From Planctomycetaceae bacterium (GTDB lineage: Bacteria; Planctomycetota; Planctomycetia; Pirellulales; Pirellulaceae): DNA of 56,637 nucleotides. Positions 34,615-44,207 of the stretch are shown here, one piece after another. The number at the start of each line of letters is the position of its first letter. Position 1 is the stretch's first letter. Position numbers and translations under genes: made by a program. Under the pieces are notes generated by a model. That model worked only from the letters and a program-made list of their open reading frames with translations, was not told the origin of the DNA and ran no database searches. The DNA lies in contig DUDC01000229.1 of the NCBI GenBank assembly GCA_012959465.1, forward strand, positions 1 to 56,637, written 5' to 3'.

Positions 34615-35574
34615 TCAGGCAAGGACACGGATTATGCCCGACTTTCCGTCCAGAGCATAAACGCGATCTTGATCGTCGACGGCCAAGTCGACGCCACCCA
34701 GCGTGCAACTCTTGTCGTTGTCGATACGCGTCTGGGCGTCAACTGTTCGTACCGAATCAGTCTTCTTGACTACCTGCTGGAACTCACCCTGTTTGTCGAA
34801 CAACTTGAATTCAATTTGTCCGCGCTCTGCGGTCACGAAACGGCCGTCAGAGCGCATGGCAATGGCAACCGGATTACAGCAGCCCGAAAAACCTTCGACA
34901 TCACGTGACTTCCGCCCCCAACTTGACACAAACTCGCCGTTGGTTCGATACGTCTCGACACGATGCCGCAACGGGTTGACGATGTGCAATCGGTCTCCAT
35001 CCCCGGCCGTCATCGAAAAAAAGCCGGGCGGCGTCGCAAAGCCGGCTGGTGTTCGTTGAATCGACTTGACCACCCGACCATGTTCGTCGAAATGCCACAC
35101 GACTCCATTTTTTGAATCCCCAACAAACGTCTCAGCGCCGACAGATACCAAGGCAGTAACAAGTGCGTTCTCGCCTAGTGACTCCCAACTACCGCCAGGC
35201 ATCAGGTCGGCTCCAAACACCTCGATTTCGTGTGCTTTGCCTACGAGCAGTTCCCCAGTCCGTCGAGTGGCGAGACAGCGAACAGGCCGATCGATGCGAA
35301 TTTGCGTCAGCTGCCGGCCTTTCAAATTCAAGACCACCACTCCCTTGTCAGAGCCAACGAAAAGACGGCCCATTCGATCCACTGCCAAGCCGCGCGGTCG
35401 ACTCACTTTAACGACGAATTCTCTGACCACCTGTAGACTCATTTCCTTGACAACAGCGGCCTGAAGGACAGTGGCTGGCCGTGCCACTAAACTCGTAGCG
35501 GTGGTCGCCAAACAAGCCCGTTGTCCAGTTTGGCTGAGAAACTGACGACGTGAAGCCGAACCACGATCGGACAT
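34615..35574 (-). CDS. Tat-type NHL/six-bladed propeller protein with CCNP motif
   Basis: 319 residues, third gene of a three-gene cluster. Leader ASRRQFLSQTGQRA (RR at 9-10) suggests twin-arginine export. The body is NHL-like repeats (RPRGLAVDRMGRLFVGSD, GVDLAVDDQDRVYALDG). Conserved cysteines are GCCNP (C232-C233) and Cys290 (KSCTLGG). The block HRVETY..GEFVSSWG..EGFSGCCNP..SDG..TAE aligns with the first gene of the cluster (37697), so the two are paralogues. GGAG lies 8 nt upstream of the start. Paired cysteines suggest binding of a metal or cofactor or a disulfide. Function is unknown. Confidence 0.85.
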   Translation of the reverse strand: MSDRGSASRRQFLSQTGQRACLATTATSLVARPATVLQAAVVKEMSLQVVREFVVKVSRPRGLAVDRMGRLFVGSDKGVVVLNLKGRQLTQIRIDRPVRCLATRRTGELLVGKAHEIEVFGADLMPGGSWESLGENALVTALVSVGAETFVGDSKNGVVWHFDEHGRVVKSIQRTPAGFATPPGFFSMTAGDGDRLHIVNPLRHRVETYRTNGEFVSSWGRKSRDVEGFSGCCNPVAIAMRSDGRFVTAERGQIEFKLFDKQGEFQQVVKKTDSVRTVDAQTRIDNDKSCTLGGVDLAVDDQDRVYALDGKSGIIRVLA

Positions 35575-35601
35575 GAAAAATCTCCGTTAGTTTATCCGTT
35601 G

Positions 35602-37710
35602 TTATTCCATGACAGGATGCGCAACAATCAGTGATGAAACGATTGGAAGTTCAAAACACTTCAATTCTGTCTTGCTCCGCAAATAGAGTCGATTGCCTAC
35701 AATCGCCGGGTGCGACGTCGACTCGATCTCACCATCAAACGGTCGCACTTTCGCAACCACGCTGTAATGATCGACATCCGCTCGAATGAGGATCAAGTCC
35801 CCGGTGGTGTTCCAAATCAAGACTCGGTCGTTACCACCAATCAGATTTGTATGGTCGTAATACAGGTCGTCGGCATGTTGCCATACGGTTTGCAATTCGT
35901 TCTTCCAGTCCAAACAGAACAGCTCGCCGTAGGCCGAGGCAAATACTCGGTCATTAATGACGACCGGGGTGCACGTATCCGGCGCGAGGTCATCGTTGTA
36001 GAGGATCGGCTCGGGATCGATCTTTCCATTTGAGTTGAATCGGTAAACACGGGTTGCGTTGTTTTCCGTCGCCACCAACACTTTGCCATCGATAATCACC
36101 GGAGTGCCCACATTGAAGTCCGCGCGACCAGGCGGAATCATCTGCCACAGCCGACGCCCGGTTTGCGGGTCCCAACCCCCAAGCCCAGCGACGTCGTAGC
36201 CAACAACCTGCCGCACTCCTCCAAGCGTCGCAAGAAGGAACGACGAGTAAGCTGCACCATGTCCCGGAGACTTCCACACCGTCTCACCGGTTTCGCCATC
36301 GAGAGCGACGAGCGACGTCTGGCTGCCACCCGGCGCGACAATGACACGGCCGGAATCAACGAGCGGAGGTACGCTAAAACCCCAAGTCGGAGTCTCTCCC
36401 TGCAGATCTTCGACCAAGTGCTTTCGCCATATAACTCGCCCTGTGTTCAGATCCAAACAATGCAACTCACCCCACACGCCCTGTACGTACACTCGTCCAT
36501 CAACGATGACCGGTGTGGCCCTCGGCGCATTCGTATAATCGAGTCGTCTTTGCGATGGGTACTGAAAAGTCCACAACGATCGGCCGTCCGCAGCATCAAA
36601 ACACCGAAACAGGTCATTCCGTAGCGTTGCATCCTTATCGGCGACCACGACGAAACGGTCGGTCGCCGATATTCCCGCTCGAGCGGGTCCAGTAACCGAC
36701 GCTTCCCACACCAAGTTCAGCGAACTCGGGAGAGTCTTGGGAAGCGAACTGCTCACTCGACTTTCCGCCGGGCTAGAACCGTTCCGTACCTCAGTCTGCG
36801 GTGTGGTTGGCCGAAACTCGCTTGGGTTAACAAAGCCGCGCTGCGTCTCTAAGGCGGTAAGCATCGCCGGCGTGCCTGCCATTCCCTCGAGCGCCTTAAC
36901 AAGCAATCCCTCAGTCTCTTCTGTAAGTCGATCCGTGGCAAAGACGCCAACGAAGGCCGTCGCCGCAGTCCGGGCAATAACCCGCAACTCCCCTGGAGCG
37001 ATCTTTCCACAGGCCACCAGAAACTCGGGCATGAAATCTGGCAGTACCGCTGCATCGGCCTCGTTGTCGATCACCGAATAGGCGGCGGCGTCGAGGCTAT
37101 CCGCGACAGAAACGAGAATCCGACCGTCGACGTTGCCGGACCGCATCATTTCACGGGCTCGACCATGTGATTCCTCATCCTCAATCGGACCCAAGATCAG
37201 CTTGAGGCCCACCAGATCGTTCAGAACGACGGCGGCGGCGGCGCCCAGAACGACGACGACACCCTGAATCGACAGGCCACCTTGATGGTCAGTTAGCCGC
37301 GAGATCAACTGTAAATCGGTGGACATCGCGCCGGCTGATCTTGCGGCCGCATCAAATCGAACCACCGATTCTTTGCCAATGATGACGTGAGGTTCGTTCG
37401 CAACTTGACGACGAGCCATGCTCAAGCTCTCGGCGAATGTCACGTGAACAGGAACGTTGAGCTGTTGGCTTAGGTACTCTGCGAGCTGGTCGTAGTTTCG
37501 TTGTCCCTGTCCGTCGACACAAGCGCACGATAATTGGGCAGCCATTGGATCCATGACAACGATTTGAAGAGGATTCACAGCAAGTTTCTCTTCGACCGGA
37601 TCTCCTGGCGCCTCGGTCACATTGCGCCGTACAATCGGTAGGTTCACGGCGATCATCAGCGCGATGCTGAGTATCCAGAGGACTTGAATTTTGCCTTTAC
37701 AACTTCTCAT
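35602..37710 (-). CDS. membrane-anchored PhnD-like binding domain fused to PQQ-type propeller
   Basis: 702 residues. An N-terminal membrane segment (residues 8-28) anchors it outside the membrane. Residues about 48-300 resemble the PhnD/phosphate-phosphonate periplasmic binding fold (IIGKESVVRFDAAARSAG; ADAAVLPDFMPEFLVACGKI). They start with an unusual conserved stretch MDPMAAQLSCACVDGQ, with Cys62 and Cys64, and Cys234 later. Residues about 333-695 form a PQQ-type propeller (GRSLWTFQYPS, GRVIWRKHL, GETVWKSPG). It overlaps the upstream gene by 14 nt, with an AGGA site inside that gene, so translation is coupled. A binding protein without ABC transporter genes nearby suggests sensing or redox delivery rather than import. 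Ligand unknown. Confidence 0.82.
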   Translation of the reverse strand: MRSCKGKIQVLWILSIALMIAVNLPIVRRNVTEAPGDPVEEKLAVNPLQIVVMDPMAAQLSCACVDGQGQRNYDQLAEYLSQQLNVPVHVTFAESLSMARRQVANEPHVIIGKESVVRFDAAARSAGAMSTDLQLISRLTDHQGGLSIQGVVVVLGAAAAVVLNDLVGLKLILGPIEDEESHGRAREMMRSGNVDGRILVSVADSLDAAAYSVIDNEADAAVLPDFMPEFLVACGKIAPGELRVIARTAATAFVGVFATDRLTEETEGLLVKALEGMAGTPAMLTALETQRGFVNPSEFRPTTPQTEVRNGSSPAESRVSSSLPKTLPSSLNLVWEASVTGPARAGISATDRFVVVADKDATLRNDLFRCFDAADGRSLWTFQYPSQRRLDYTNAPRATPVIVDGRVYVQGVWGELHCLDLNTGRVIWRKHLVEDLQGETPTWGFSVPPLVDSGRVIVAPGGSQTSLVALDGETGETVWKSPGHGAAYSSFLLATLGGVRQVVGYDVAGLGGWDPQTGRRLWQMIPPGRADFNVGTPVIIDGKVLVATENNATRVYRFNSNGKIDPEPILYNDDLAPDTCTPVVINDRVFASAYGELFCLDWKNELQTVWQHADDLYYDHTNLIGGNDRVLIWNTTGDLILIRADVDHYSVVAKVRPFDGEIESTSHPAIVGNRLYLRSKTELKCFELPIVSSLIVAHPVME

Positions 37711-38794
37711 TTTGATCCTGAATCATAAGAACTCGAATGATGTTGGCTCGTACATCCATCACATAAACACGATCTCCATCGGGCGTCACTTCGATCGGCA
37801 TGTAGCACGCCGCAGCTGCCGCACTTGTGTTTCCATCGAAGTTCGTGGTGTCCACCATGCCAACCACGCCCAAGAATTCCCCGTCCGCTGAAAACCGTTT
37901 CACGCGGCCAACACCGGATTCGGCCGTGTAAATCGACCCGTCCGATCCGATATCAAAACAAACTGGGTTGCAACAGGCAGCAAAACCCTCCAGCGTGCGG
38001 CGGTCGCGCTTTCCCCAACGTCCGAGCAATTTGCCATCCGTTGAAAACTTGTTGACACGATGCCGGGAGTTCTCGGCAACTAGCAGCACGCCGTCGAGCA
38101 AGTCGATGTCGATATGGCTACAGCATCCAAATTGTTTGTTCACGACAACTTCTGGTGCGCCGAACTGACGGTCGAAACGTACAATGTCCCCCCACCCTCC
38201 CCATTCCGTTTCGGTATTTCCTACTACGACGTAGATATGCACCATATCGGCAACCAATCCGCTTGGATGGGCATCCGCATAGACTCCGTCCAGCACGTCG
38301 CCAAGGTCTATGTCGCGCTTGATGTGTCCTTCGCGATCAAACTCAACGACACGTCCGCGCGCCGCAACCAGTACGGATTCGTCACCAATCGGATAGACGG
38401 CACTGGGTTTAAGTTCACCCAACAGCCACTCGGCAAGAATTTCTCCTTCTCCATCAACCGTCAACAGCACGGTCTCCTGATCTTCCGTATGCTCTGCATA
38501 GCGAGTGACGACAACGAGCAGTTGTCCGGACTGGTTCATTGCCAACGTGCGGATCTTACCTGCACGCCCCAATTCGAGTCGAAGCGCTTCGACTTCGACA
38601 TGGGAAGTGCTTTCTGGTATTGCATCTGACGGCTCGATCAGCGGTACCTGAGGAAGGCGGAGACTCGCAACATCGACGAGTGATGGAGCGAACTCCCGCG
38701 GTCCAAGCCATTGGACGCTCAACGCCAGAATGGTGATCGCCGCGAGGCAAATCAGTACGAACAACTGCCGAAGAGGATGTGATAGGCGAGTCAT
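37697..38794 (-). CDS. membrane-anchored NHL propeller protein with FGCC and CCNP motifs
   Basis: 365 residues from ATG 38794; the open frame reaches 38851, but the transmembrane segment (LRQLFVLICLAAITILALSV, about 8-27) follows the later ATG better. NHL-type repeats make a six-bladed propeller facing outward. Two Cys-Cys motifs are present: FGCCSHID (C224-C225) and EGFAACCNP (C274-C275), plus Cys330. The second motif and its surroundings are shared with the Tat protein at 34615. It is the first gene of the cluster and overlaps the PhnD-propeller gene by 14 nt. Probably acts with that protein at the cell membrane; the reaction is unknown. Confidence 0.82.
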   Translation of the reverse strand: MTRLSHPLRQLFVLICLAAITILALSVQWLGPREFAPSLVDVASLRLPQVPLIEPSDAIPESTSHVEVEALRLELGRAGKIRTLAMNQSGQLLVVVTRYAEHTEDQETVLLTVDGEGEILAEWLLGELKPSAVYPIGDESVLVAARGRVVEFDREGHIKRDIDLGDVLDGVYADAHPSGLVADMVHIYVVVGNTETEWGGWGDIVRFDRQFGAPEVVVNKQFGCCSHIDIDLLDGVLLVAENSRHRVNKFSTDGKLLGRWGKRDRRTLEGFAACCNPVCFDIGSDGSIYTAESGVGRVKRFSADGEFLGVVGMVDTTNFDGNTSAAAAACYMPIEVTPDGDRVYVMDVRANIIRVLMIQDQNEKL

Positions 38795-39270
38795 TGCAGG
38801 GGGGTCAAAACGTAGGGATTTACCCAAGGGATCCACGTGCTGTGTAAGCACGGAGCCATCATCTGCTTCTGTTCGCGACGTACATAGGTCGCCGCGTACT
38901 TATCTAACCCGCATTTGATTAAGTTGTTCCGGAAAATGTGAAAAATTCAACTGCGGTGTTTGAGTGAGAACGGTCGGCTAAGCCGAAACCTGACTTCCAT
39001 TTTTTTATTGTTCTAATAAACGCCCACTAAGCCCTTATCTGATTGCGGTAAAACACATGGCAGCCAGCGTGACGGATGGATATCCATGCGGGCAAGAAAT
39101 TCTTGGAGCGACGTTATTCGAGTGAGAAAGTCATTTCTCATTTGCGACTCTTGGAAAGCGCAACGTAAGCGACGGACGTGAAACGAAGTTGAGTCCGGCG
39201 AACTCGATTGTTGTTTTGCCAAATGCTCCGTGGAGTTTTTTGGGGCTGGTTTCGTTCACTGGCGGGGTGG

Positions 39271-39292
39271 GCCATGTTCGGCGAACGTGACC
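39271..39292. repeat. palindromic element (GTTCGGCGAACGTGACCTAC type), copy 1
   Basis: GCCATGTTCGGCGAACGTGA, then CC, followed by TAC. GTTCG and CGAAC form a short stem around a single G. It shares the GNGACCTAC end with copy 2 at 39359-39380, 88 bp away. Confidence 0.5.
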
Positions 39293-39358
39293 TACGACTG
39301 TTCGGTTGAGTGCTCCGTTTGAGGTTTTCGGCCTGAATAGCTCTTTTTCTGGTGGTTG

Positions 39359-39380
39359 GGTCACGTTCGCGAATGCGACC
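39359..39380. repeat. palindromic element (GTTCGCGAA type), copy 2
   Basis: GGTCACGTTCGCGAATGCGA then CC, followed by TAC: a 22-nt near-palindrome with one mismatch and one G-T pair. Same family and orientation as 39271-39292. Confidence 0.5.
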
Positions 39381-39522
39381 TACTTCTTAAGTGGGGTGCT
39401 CTGTAGGAAGGATTGTATGTGGAGGTGGCGGTGGTGTTGAAATAACATAGAGAGACAACGGTAGAAACCGAGGATTTCACGTACAATGTTGTGCGAAACA
39501 TACCGTAACACTAGGCGACAAT

Positions 39523-42500
39523 ATGCGTTCAATTCGGGACCACTTAACTGTGCGTCTGACAATCACTTGCTGGATTGCTCTTTCTATGGGTGGTGTCATC
39601 GCCGACGCTGCCGACGCTGCAAAAACTCCAGCACGTCAGGTGCTGTTTTCTCGTGATATCCAACCGCTGTTGGCACGAAAATGCCTGGTATGCCATGGAC
39701 CTGATGAAGCGGAATCGGGATTGAGACTCGATTCGGCCGATCGAGCATACGCCAAGCTCGAGTCGGGAACTCGGGCGATTGTCCCCGGCAAGACGGCTAC
39801 GAGTGAACTCCTACGTCGGATTGCGACGGGGGACGATTCCGAACGGATGCCTCCAGAGGGCGATCCGCTGACCGAGGACGAGATCTCACTATTTCGACAG
39901 TGGATTGCCGGTGGTGCAAAGTATGAAACACACTGGGCCTATCGACAGATTCTGCCGCCCTCGCTACCGACTGTGAAGAACAGTGCCTGGGTCCGCAGTC
40001 CGATTGACCAAATCGTATTGGCTCGTTTGCAAAAGATGGGCATTGTCCCATCGCCAGAAGCCGACCGTCCGACACTGATCAAACGGCTCTATTACGACCT
40101 CATCGGCTTACCGCCGACCCCAAGTGAAGTCGATGCGTTTGTTGCGGACGTATCGCCCAATGCCTACCAGTCGGTGGTCGAACGCCTGTTGAAATCGGAA
40201 CATTTTGGCGAACGGTGGGGGAGGCATTGGTTAGACAAAGCGCGCTACGCCGACTCGGACGGCTATGAGAAGGACCGACCGAGAGCAAATGCCTGGCGTT
40301 ACCGAGACTGGGTCATCGAGGCGATTAACCAGGACATGCCGTTCGATCAGTTTACGATCGAGCAACTGGCAGGTGACCTTCTGCCAGACGCCACATCGAT
40401 GCAAAAACTGGCCACGGCCTTCCATCGCCAAACGCTGACTAACACTGAAGGGGGTACGGACCAGGAGCAGTTTCGCGTTGAAGCAACGTTTGACCGCACA
40501 GAGACCACCGCCTCGGTGTGGATGGGACTGACGATGACGTGCGCACGCTGCCACACTCACAAGTACGACAAGATTTCGCAGCGAGAATACTACCAGTTGT
40601 TTGCGTTTTTCAACAACTCGAATGAAGCGAATTTTGCAGTGCCTACCAGCGAAGAGGCAATGCAAGAGTACCTCCTAGAGAAAAGTACTCACGACGAAAA
40701 GGTGGCAGCTCTGGAAGCTGAGTACACGAAAGCGAAGAAGACAATACAGCCGCAGGTCGAGGCCTGGGTCACAGAGATGGAGGCCAAAATCAACGCTAGC
40801 TCGGTGCCACTGTCATTTGCGGCGATCGAGCTGATATCCGCAACCGCCACTAGTAAAGCGACATTGATACAACAGGACGATGGATCGCTTTTGGTGTCGG
40901 GAACGGTAAGTGACAAGGACAAGTACACACTCGTAGTAAAGGTCCCCGCAACACCTTTGACCGGCCTGAAGCTGGAAGTGCTGACGGACGATTCACTGGC
41001 GAAGAAGGGCCCGGGCCGAGCTCCAAACGGCAACTTCGTTCTCAGTGAATTGAGAGTCTACTCGGCGACGAACCAAGACTTCAGTCAGCCGCAGCGAATC
41101 GAGCTGGCAACGGCTGAAGCAAATTTCTCGCAAGACAATTTTTTGCCATCGGGCGCGATAAACTCCAAGGACCGAACTGGCTGGGCGATCAGCCCACAGA
41201 TGGGAAAGAACCATCACATCACCATGTACACGCGGGCACCAGTCCTATTCGAGGGGCAACATTTCCTGCAAATCGTGCTCGACCAGCAGTACGGCGGCAC
41301 CCACACGATCGGCCGTTTTCGGCTGACGACAATGAGCGGTTTCGACCCGTTGCGGGCCCTGTCGAAGGACCTTGCCAACGCCCTGCGAGTTGAGGCGGCT
41401 AAACGAACCGACAAACAAAGACAACAGTTCGCCGACCATGTCGCATCTCTCGACCCCACAACGGTGAAACTCGCCAATCAACTTGCCGAGTTAAAAAAGA
41501 AAGCGCCAAAATCGCCCACGATGAGTGTTCGCATCATCGCTTCGGCCGACCGCAAAACTCGGCTGCTCCATCGAGGCGATTTTCTGCAACCGGCAGACGA
41601 AGTTTCAATCGGCGTGTTAGCCGCAGTTTGCGACGAGCATCCATTGACGGCGCGGTCCGCGGACCAAAAACCGGATCGACTGGATCTGGCCAGCTGGCTC
41701 GTTAAGCCGGAACATCCGCTTACGTCTCGTGTTGTGGTCAACCAAGTGTGGGCTCACCTATTTGGCGAGGGAATTGTTCGCACGCTGAACGACTTTGGAG
41801 TCCGAGGCAAGTTGCCGACACACCCCGAACTCCTCGACTGGCTAGCCTATCAATTTCCACGCGAACTGCATTGGAGTCGCAAGGAACTAATCAAGATGAT
41901 CGTGACAAGTGCCACCTACCGACAGTCGTCACGGCATCGTCAAGAACTTGACACCATCGATCCAACCAATCTGCTACTTTCTCGTCAGAATCGGGTACGT
42001 GTTGAGGCGGAGATCGTTCGTGACTTGAGCTTGTCGATTAGCGGTTTGCTCAGTAAGAAAATCGGCGGCTCGAGTGTCTTTCCGCCACTGCCGGCCGGTG
42101 TGGCGGAACTGAGCTATGCGAATTCATTCAAATGGTCGACCAGCAAGGGCGAAGATCGATATCGGCGAGGATTGTATACGTTCTTCAAACGCACTTCACC
42201 GCACCCGACCCTGATCAGCTTCGACTGTCCAGATTCGAACACGACGAGACTACAGCGCGCAAGCAGTAATACGCCGTTGCAAGCGCTTATCATGCTGAAC
42301 AACGACGTGTTCATTGAGGCGGCTCAAGCGATGACTCGCCGAGTGCTCGCCGAGGATAGTGAGAACGACGTTCAGCGATTGACATTTGCGCTGAGACTCT
42401 GCATCGCCCGCCAACCAAGCGATGCCGAAGTGATCAGGTTCCACAAGCTACTGGTCAAGTCGCGGGCGTACTACCAGTCGCACCCGGACGACGCGACCAA

Positions 42501-42609
42501 GCTGACAGCCCGGCACGCGGTTGAAGGTATGTCAGCGGCCGAGAACGCCGCTTGGGTTGCGACGTTGCGAATCGTGATTAATTTAGACGAATTCATCGTG
42601 CGAGGATAA
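39523..42609 (+). CDS. PSCyt1-DUF1549-DUF1553 protein with large beta-rich insert, pair B
   Basis: 1028 residues. Signal peptide about residues 9-30; PSCyt1 with CLVCHGP from 54 and ERMPPEGDPLTEDE; DUF1549 (RPTLIKRLYYDLIGLPPTPS) with CARCHTHKYD from 340. A beta-rich insert at about 425-610 (SVPLSFAAIELISATATS ... NGNFVLSELRVYSATNQ ... GWAISPQMGKNHHITM) looks like a discoidin-type or other carbohydrate-binding module. DUF1553 follows (NQVWAHLFGEG) to the end. The insert is absent from the neighbouring paralogue at 44208, which explains the extra 210 residues. The DUF1501 gene follows after 5 bp. Confidence 0.92.
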   Translation: MRSIRDHLTVRLTITCWIALSMGGVIADAADAAKTPARQVLFSRDIQPLLARKCLVCHGPDEAESGLRLDSADRAYAKLESGTRAIVPGKTATSELLRRIATGDDSERMPPEGDPLTEDEISLFRQWIAGGAKYETHWAYRQILPPSLPTVKNSAWVRSPIDQIVLARLQKMGIVPSPEADRPTLIKRLYYDLIGLPPTPSEVDAFVADVSPNAYQSVVERLLKSEHFGERWGRHWLDKARYADSDGYEKDRPRANAWRYRDWVIEAINQDMPFDQFTIEQLAGDLLPDATSMQKLATAFHRQTLTNTEGGTDQEQFRVEATFDRTETTASVWMGLTMTCARCHTHKYDKISQREYYQLFAFFNNSNEANFAVPTSEEAMQEYLLEKSTHDEKVAALEAEYTKAKKTIQPQVEAWVTEMEAKINASSVPLSFAAIELISATATSKATLIQQDDGSLLVSGTVSDKDKYTLVVKVPATPLTGLKLEVLTDDSLAKKGPGRAPNGNFVLSELRVYSATNQDFSQPQRIELATAEANFSQDNFLPSGAINSKDRTGWAISPQMGKNHHITMYTRAPVLFEGQHFLQIVLDQQYGGTHTIGRFRLTTMSGFDPLRALSKDLANALRVEAAKRTDKQRQQFADHVASLDPTTVKLANQLAELKKKAPKSPTMSVRIIASADRKTRLLHRGDFLQPADEVSIGVLAAVCDEHPLTARSADQKPDRLDLASWLVKPEHPLTSRVVVNQVWAHLFGEGIVRTLNDFGVRGKLPTHPELLDWLAYQFPRELHWSRKELIKMIVTSATYRQSSRHRQELDTIDPTNLLLSRQNRVRVEAEIVRDLSLSISGLLSKKIGGSSVFPPLPAGVAELSYANSFKWSTSKGEDRYRRGLYTFFKRTSPHPTLISFDCPDSNTTRLQRASSNTPLQALIMLNNDVFIEAAQAMTRRVLAEDSENDVQRLTFALRLCIARQPSDAEVIRFHKLLVKSRAYYQSHPDDATKLTARHAVEGMSAAENAAWVATLRIVINLDEFIVRG

Positions 42610-42614
42610 ATAAT

Positions 42615-44126
42615 ATGAGGCGTGGAGTTGACGCGATGATTAACCACACTCGTCGCGAGTTCCTCAATACAACCGCCAGCGGAATCGGAATGGCTGCGCT
42701 GGGTTCGATGTTGACACACGACGGGCTGTTCAGCCGAGCGACTGGGGCGGAACAAACGGTTGGGCCGTCGGCAGCAGTCAATCCACTGGCGGCACGTCCG
42801 GCGCACTTCGAAGCGAAGGCGAAAGCGTGCATTTTCATTTTCATGGCCGGTGCGCCTTCACACCTCGACCTCTTTGATCCCAAGCCCGTCCTGAAAGAGC
42901 GACACGGCCAGCCGCTGCCAGAATCGATGCTGAAGGACGTTCGCTTTGCCTTCATTAAGAAGGACAAGGCACTGCTCCAGGGTTCGCCCTTCAAGTTCAC
43001 CAAGCACGGTGAATGCGGTATGGAGCTGAGTGAGTTGTTACCGCATCTTGGCGGCGTTTCCGACGAACTGCTTCTCGTGCGCTCGCTTCATACCGACCAA
43101 TTCAACCATCATCCGGGTCAATTGATGATGCAGTGCGGCCGAGGCACTTTTGGCCTACCCACGATGGGTTCCTGGCTCACGTATGGATTGGGTAGCGTGT
43201 CGAAGAATCTACCCGGTTACGTCGTGCTGACCAGCGGCCGCGGTTCCTCTGGCGGAGCGACGTTGTGGCAGTCGGGGTTCCTATCGTCAACCTATGCGGG
43301 TGTTCTTTTTCGCAACCGGGGAGAACCCGTCCTCAACTTGGCTAATCCTCAGGGGATTCCCGTCGAACTTCAACGTGAGGGGTTGGATGTCTTGCGACAT
43401 ACAAACCAACAGCGATACGCTGAAGTTCACGACCCCGAGATTGCTGCCCGCATCGCGTCCTATGAGTTGGCGTATCGAATGCAAACGGCCGCACCCGAAC
43501 TGACGGACCTATCCGGTGAGTCTCAGGCGACGCACGAGGCGTACGGCCTGGATCGACCAGAACCCAAAGATCTGAACGGCCGAGGCAAACAGGGCGATAC
43601 GTACAAGAGTTTTGCCCGCAACTGCCTGCTCGCTCGGCGAATGGTCGAGCGAGGAGTCCGGTTTGTCAACATTGTCTACGCATCCTGGGACCACCACAGC
43701 AATATTCCCAAAGAGCTGCCATACAATGCGGGGTGTGTGGACAGGCCAATCGCCGCGCTGATCCGTGATCTGAAGGCCCGCGGTCTCCTCGATTCTACGA
43801 TGGTCGTCTGGGGCTCCGAATTTGGACGTACACCGCTTGGCGAAAACCGCAACGGAAAACGCGAAGTCGGTTCAGGACGCGATCATCATCCCTATTCCTT
43901 TAGTATGGTGATGGCAGGTGGTGGACTGAAAGGTGGACAGGTCTATGGCGCCACGGATGAAATCGGTTGGAATGCTGCGGAAAACCGCGTTCACGTCAAC
44001 GACCTGCATGCCACCATGCTACATCAGTTCGGACTCAACCATTTGAAGTTGACCGCTCGCTACCAAGGACGGGATTTTAGATTGACTGACGTCGGCGGTA
44101 ACGTCATCCCACAGTGGATAGCATGA
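42615..44126 (+). CDS. DUF1501 protein, GRDHH type, pair B
   Basis: 503 residues from ATG 42615 (GAGG upstream); ATG 42636, with GGAG 8 nt before it, is an equally good start. Leader HTRREFLNTTASGIGMAAL (RR at 13-14). Motifs: FMAGAPSHLDLFDPKP, KFTKHGECGMELSELLP, ARNCLLARRM, WDHHSNIPKE, SEFGRTP (Ser replacing the first Gly), GRDHHPYSF and MAGGG. It follows its PSCyt1-type partner at 5 bp, so the two are one operon. Confidence 0.92.
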   Translation: MRRGVDAMINHTRREFLNTTASGIGMAALGSMLTHDGLFSRATGAEQTVGPSAAVNPLAARPAHFEAKAKACIFIFMAGAPSHLDLFDPKPVLKERHGQPLPESMLKDVRFAFIKKDKALLQGSPFKFTKHGECGMELSELLPHLGGVSDELLLVRSLHTDQFNHHPGQLMMQCGRGTFGLPTMGSWLTYGLGSVSKNLPGYVVLTSGRGSSGGATLWQSGFLSSTYAGVLFRNRGEPVLNLANPQGIPVELQREGLDVLRHTNQQRYAEVHDPEIAARIASYELAYRMQTAAPELTDLSGESQATHEAYGLDRPEPKDLNGRGKQGDTYKSFARNCLLARRMVERGVRFVNIVYASWDHHSNIPKELPYNAGCVDRPIAALIRDLKARGLLDSTMVVWGSEFGRTPLGENRNGKREVGSGRDHHPYSFSMVMAGGGLKGGQVYGATDEIGWNAAENRVHVNDLHATMLHQFGLNHLKLTARYQGRDFRLTDVGGNVIPQWIA

Positions 44127-44207
44127 GCTGCAGCAGAGCAATGCTCGCGCCCACTCAATCGCAATGCCAAAAAACTATCGCAGACAAAAGACTGCCACCC
44201 TGATTTC

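Larger units (their letters stand above)
38795..39522. other. divergent gene-free region with REP-like palindromes
   Basis: About 730 bp between the divergent NHL gene and the DUF1549/1553 gene. I find no credible gene: short frames exist but have no domain pattern. A weak hairpin (CGGCTAAGCCG, followed by a T-run near 39000) and two palindromes of the GTTCG(G)CGAAC type (39271-39292 and 39359-39380) are present. Purine-rich low-complexity DNA precedes the start at 39523. Confidence 0.5.

Noticed and set aside
38973-39010. Intrinsic terminator (CGGCTAAGCCG plus T-run)
   Set aside because: The stem is only 5 bp, the T-run lies too far away, and the site is in a divergent region where no transcript should end.
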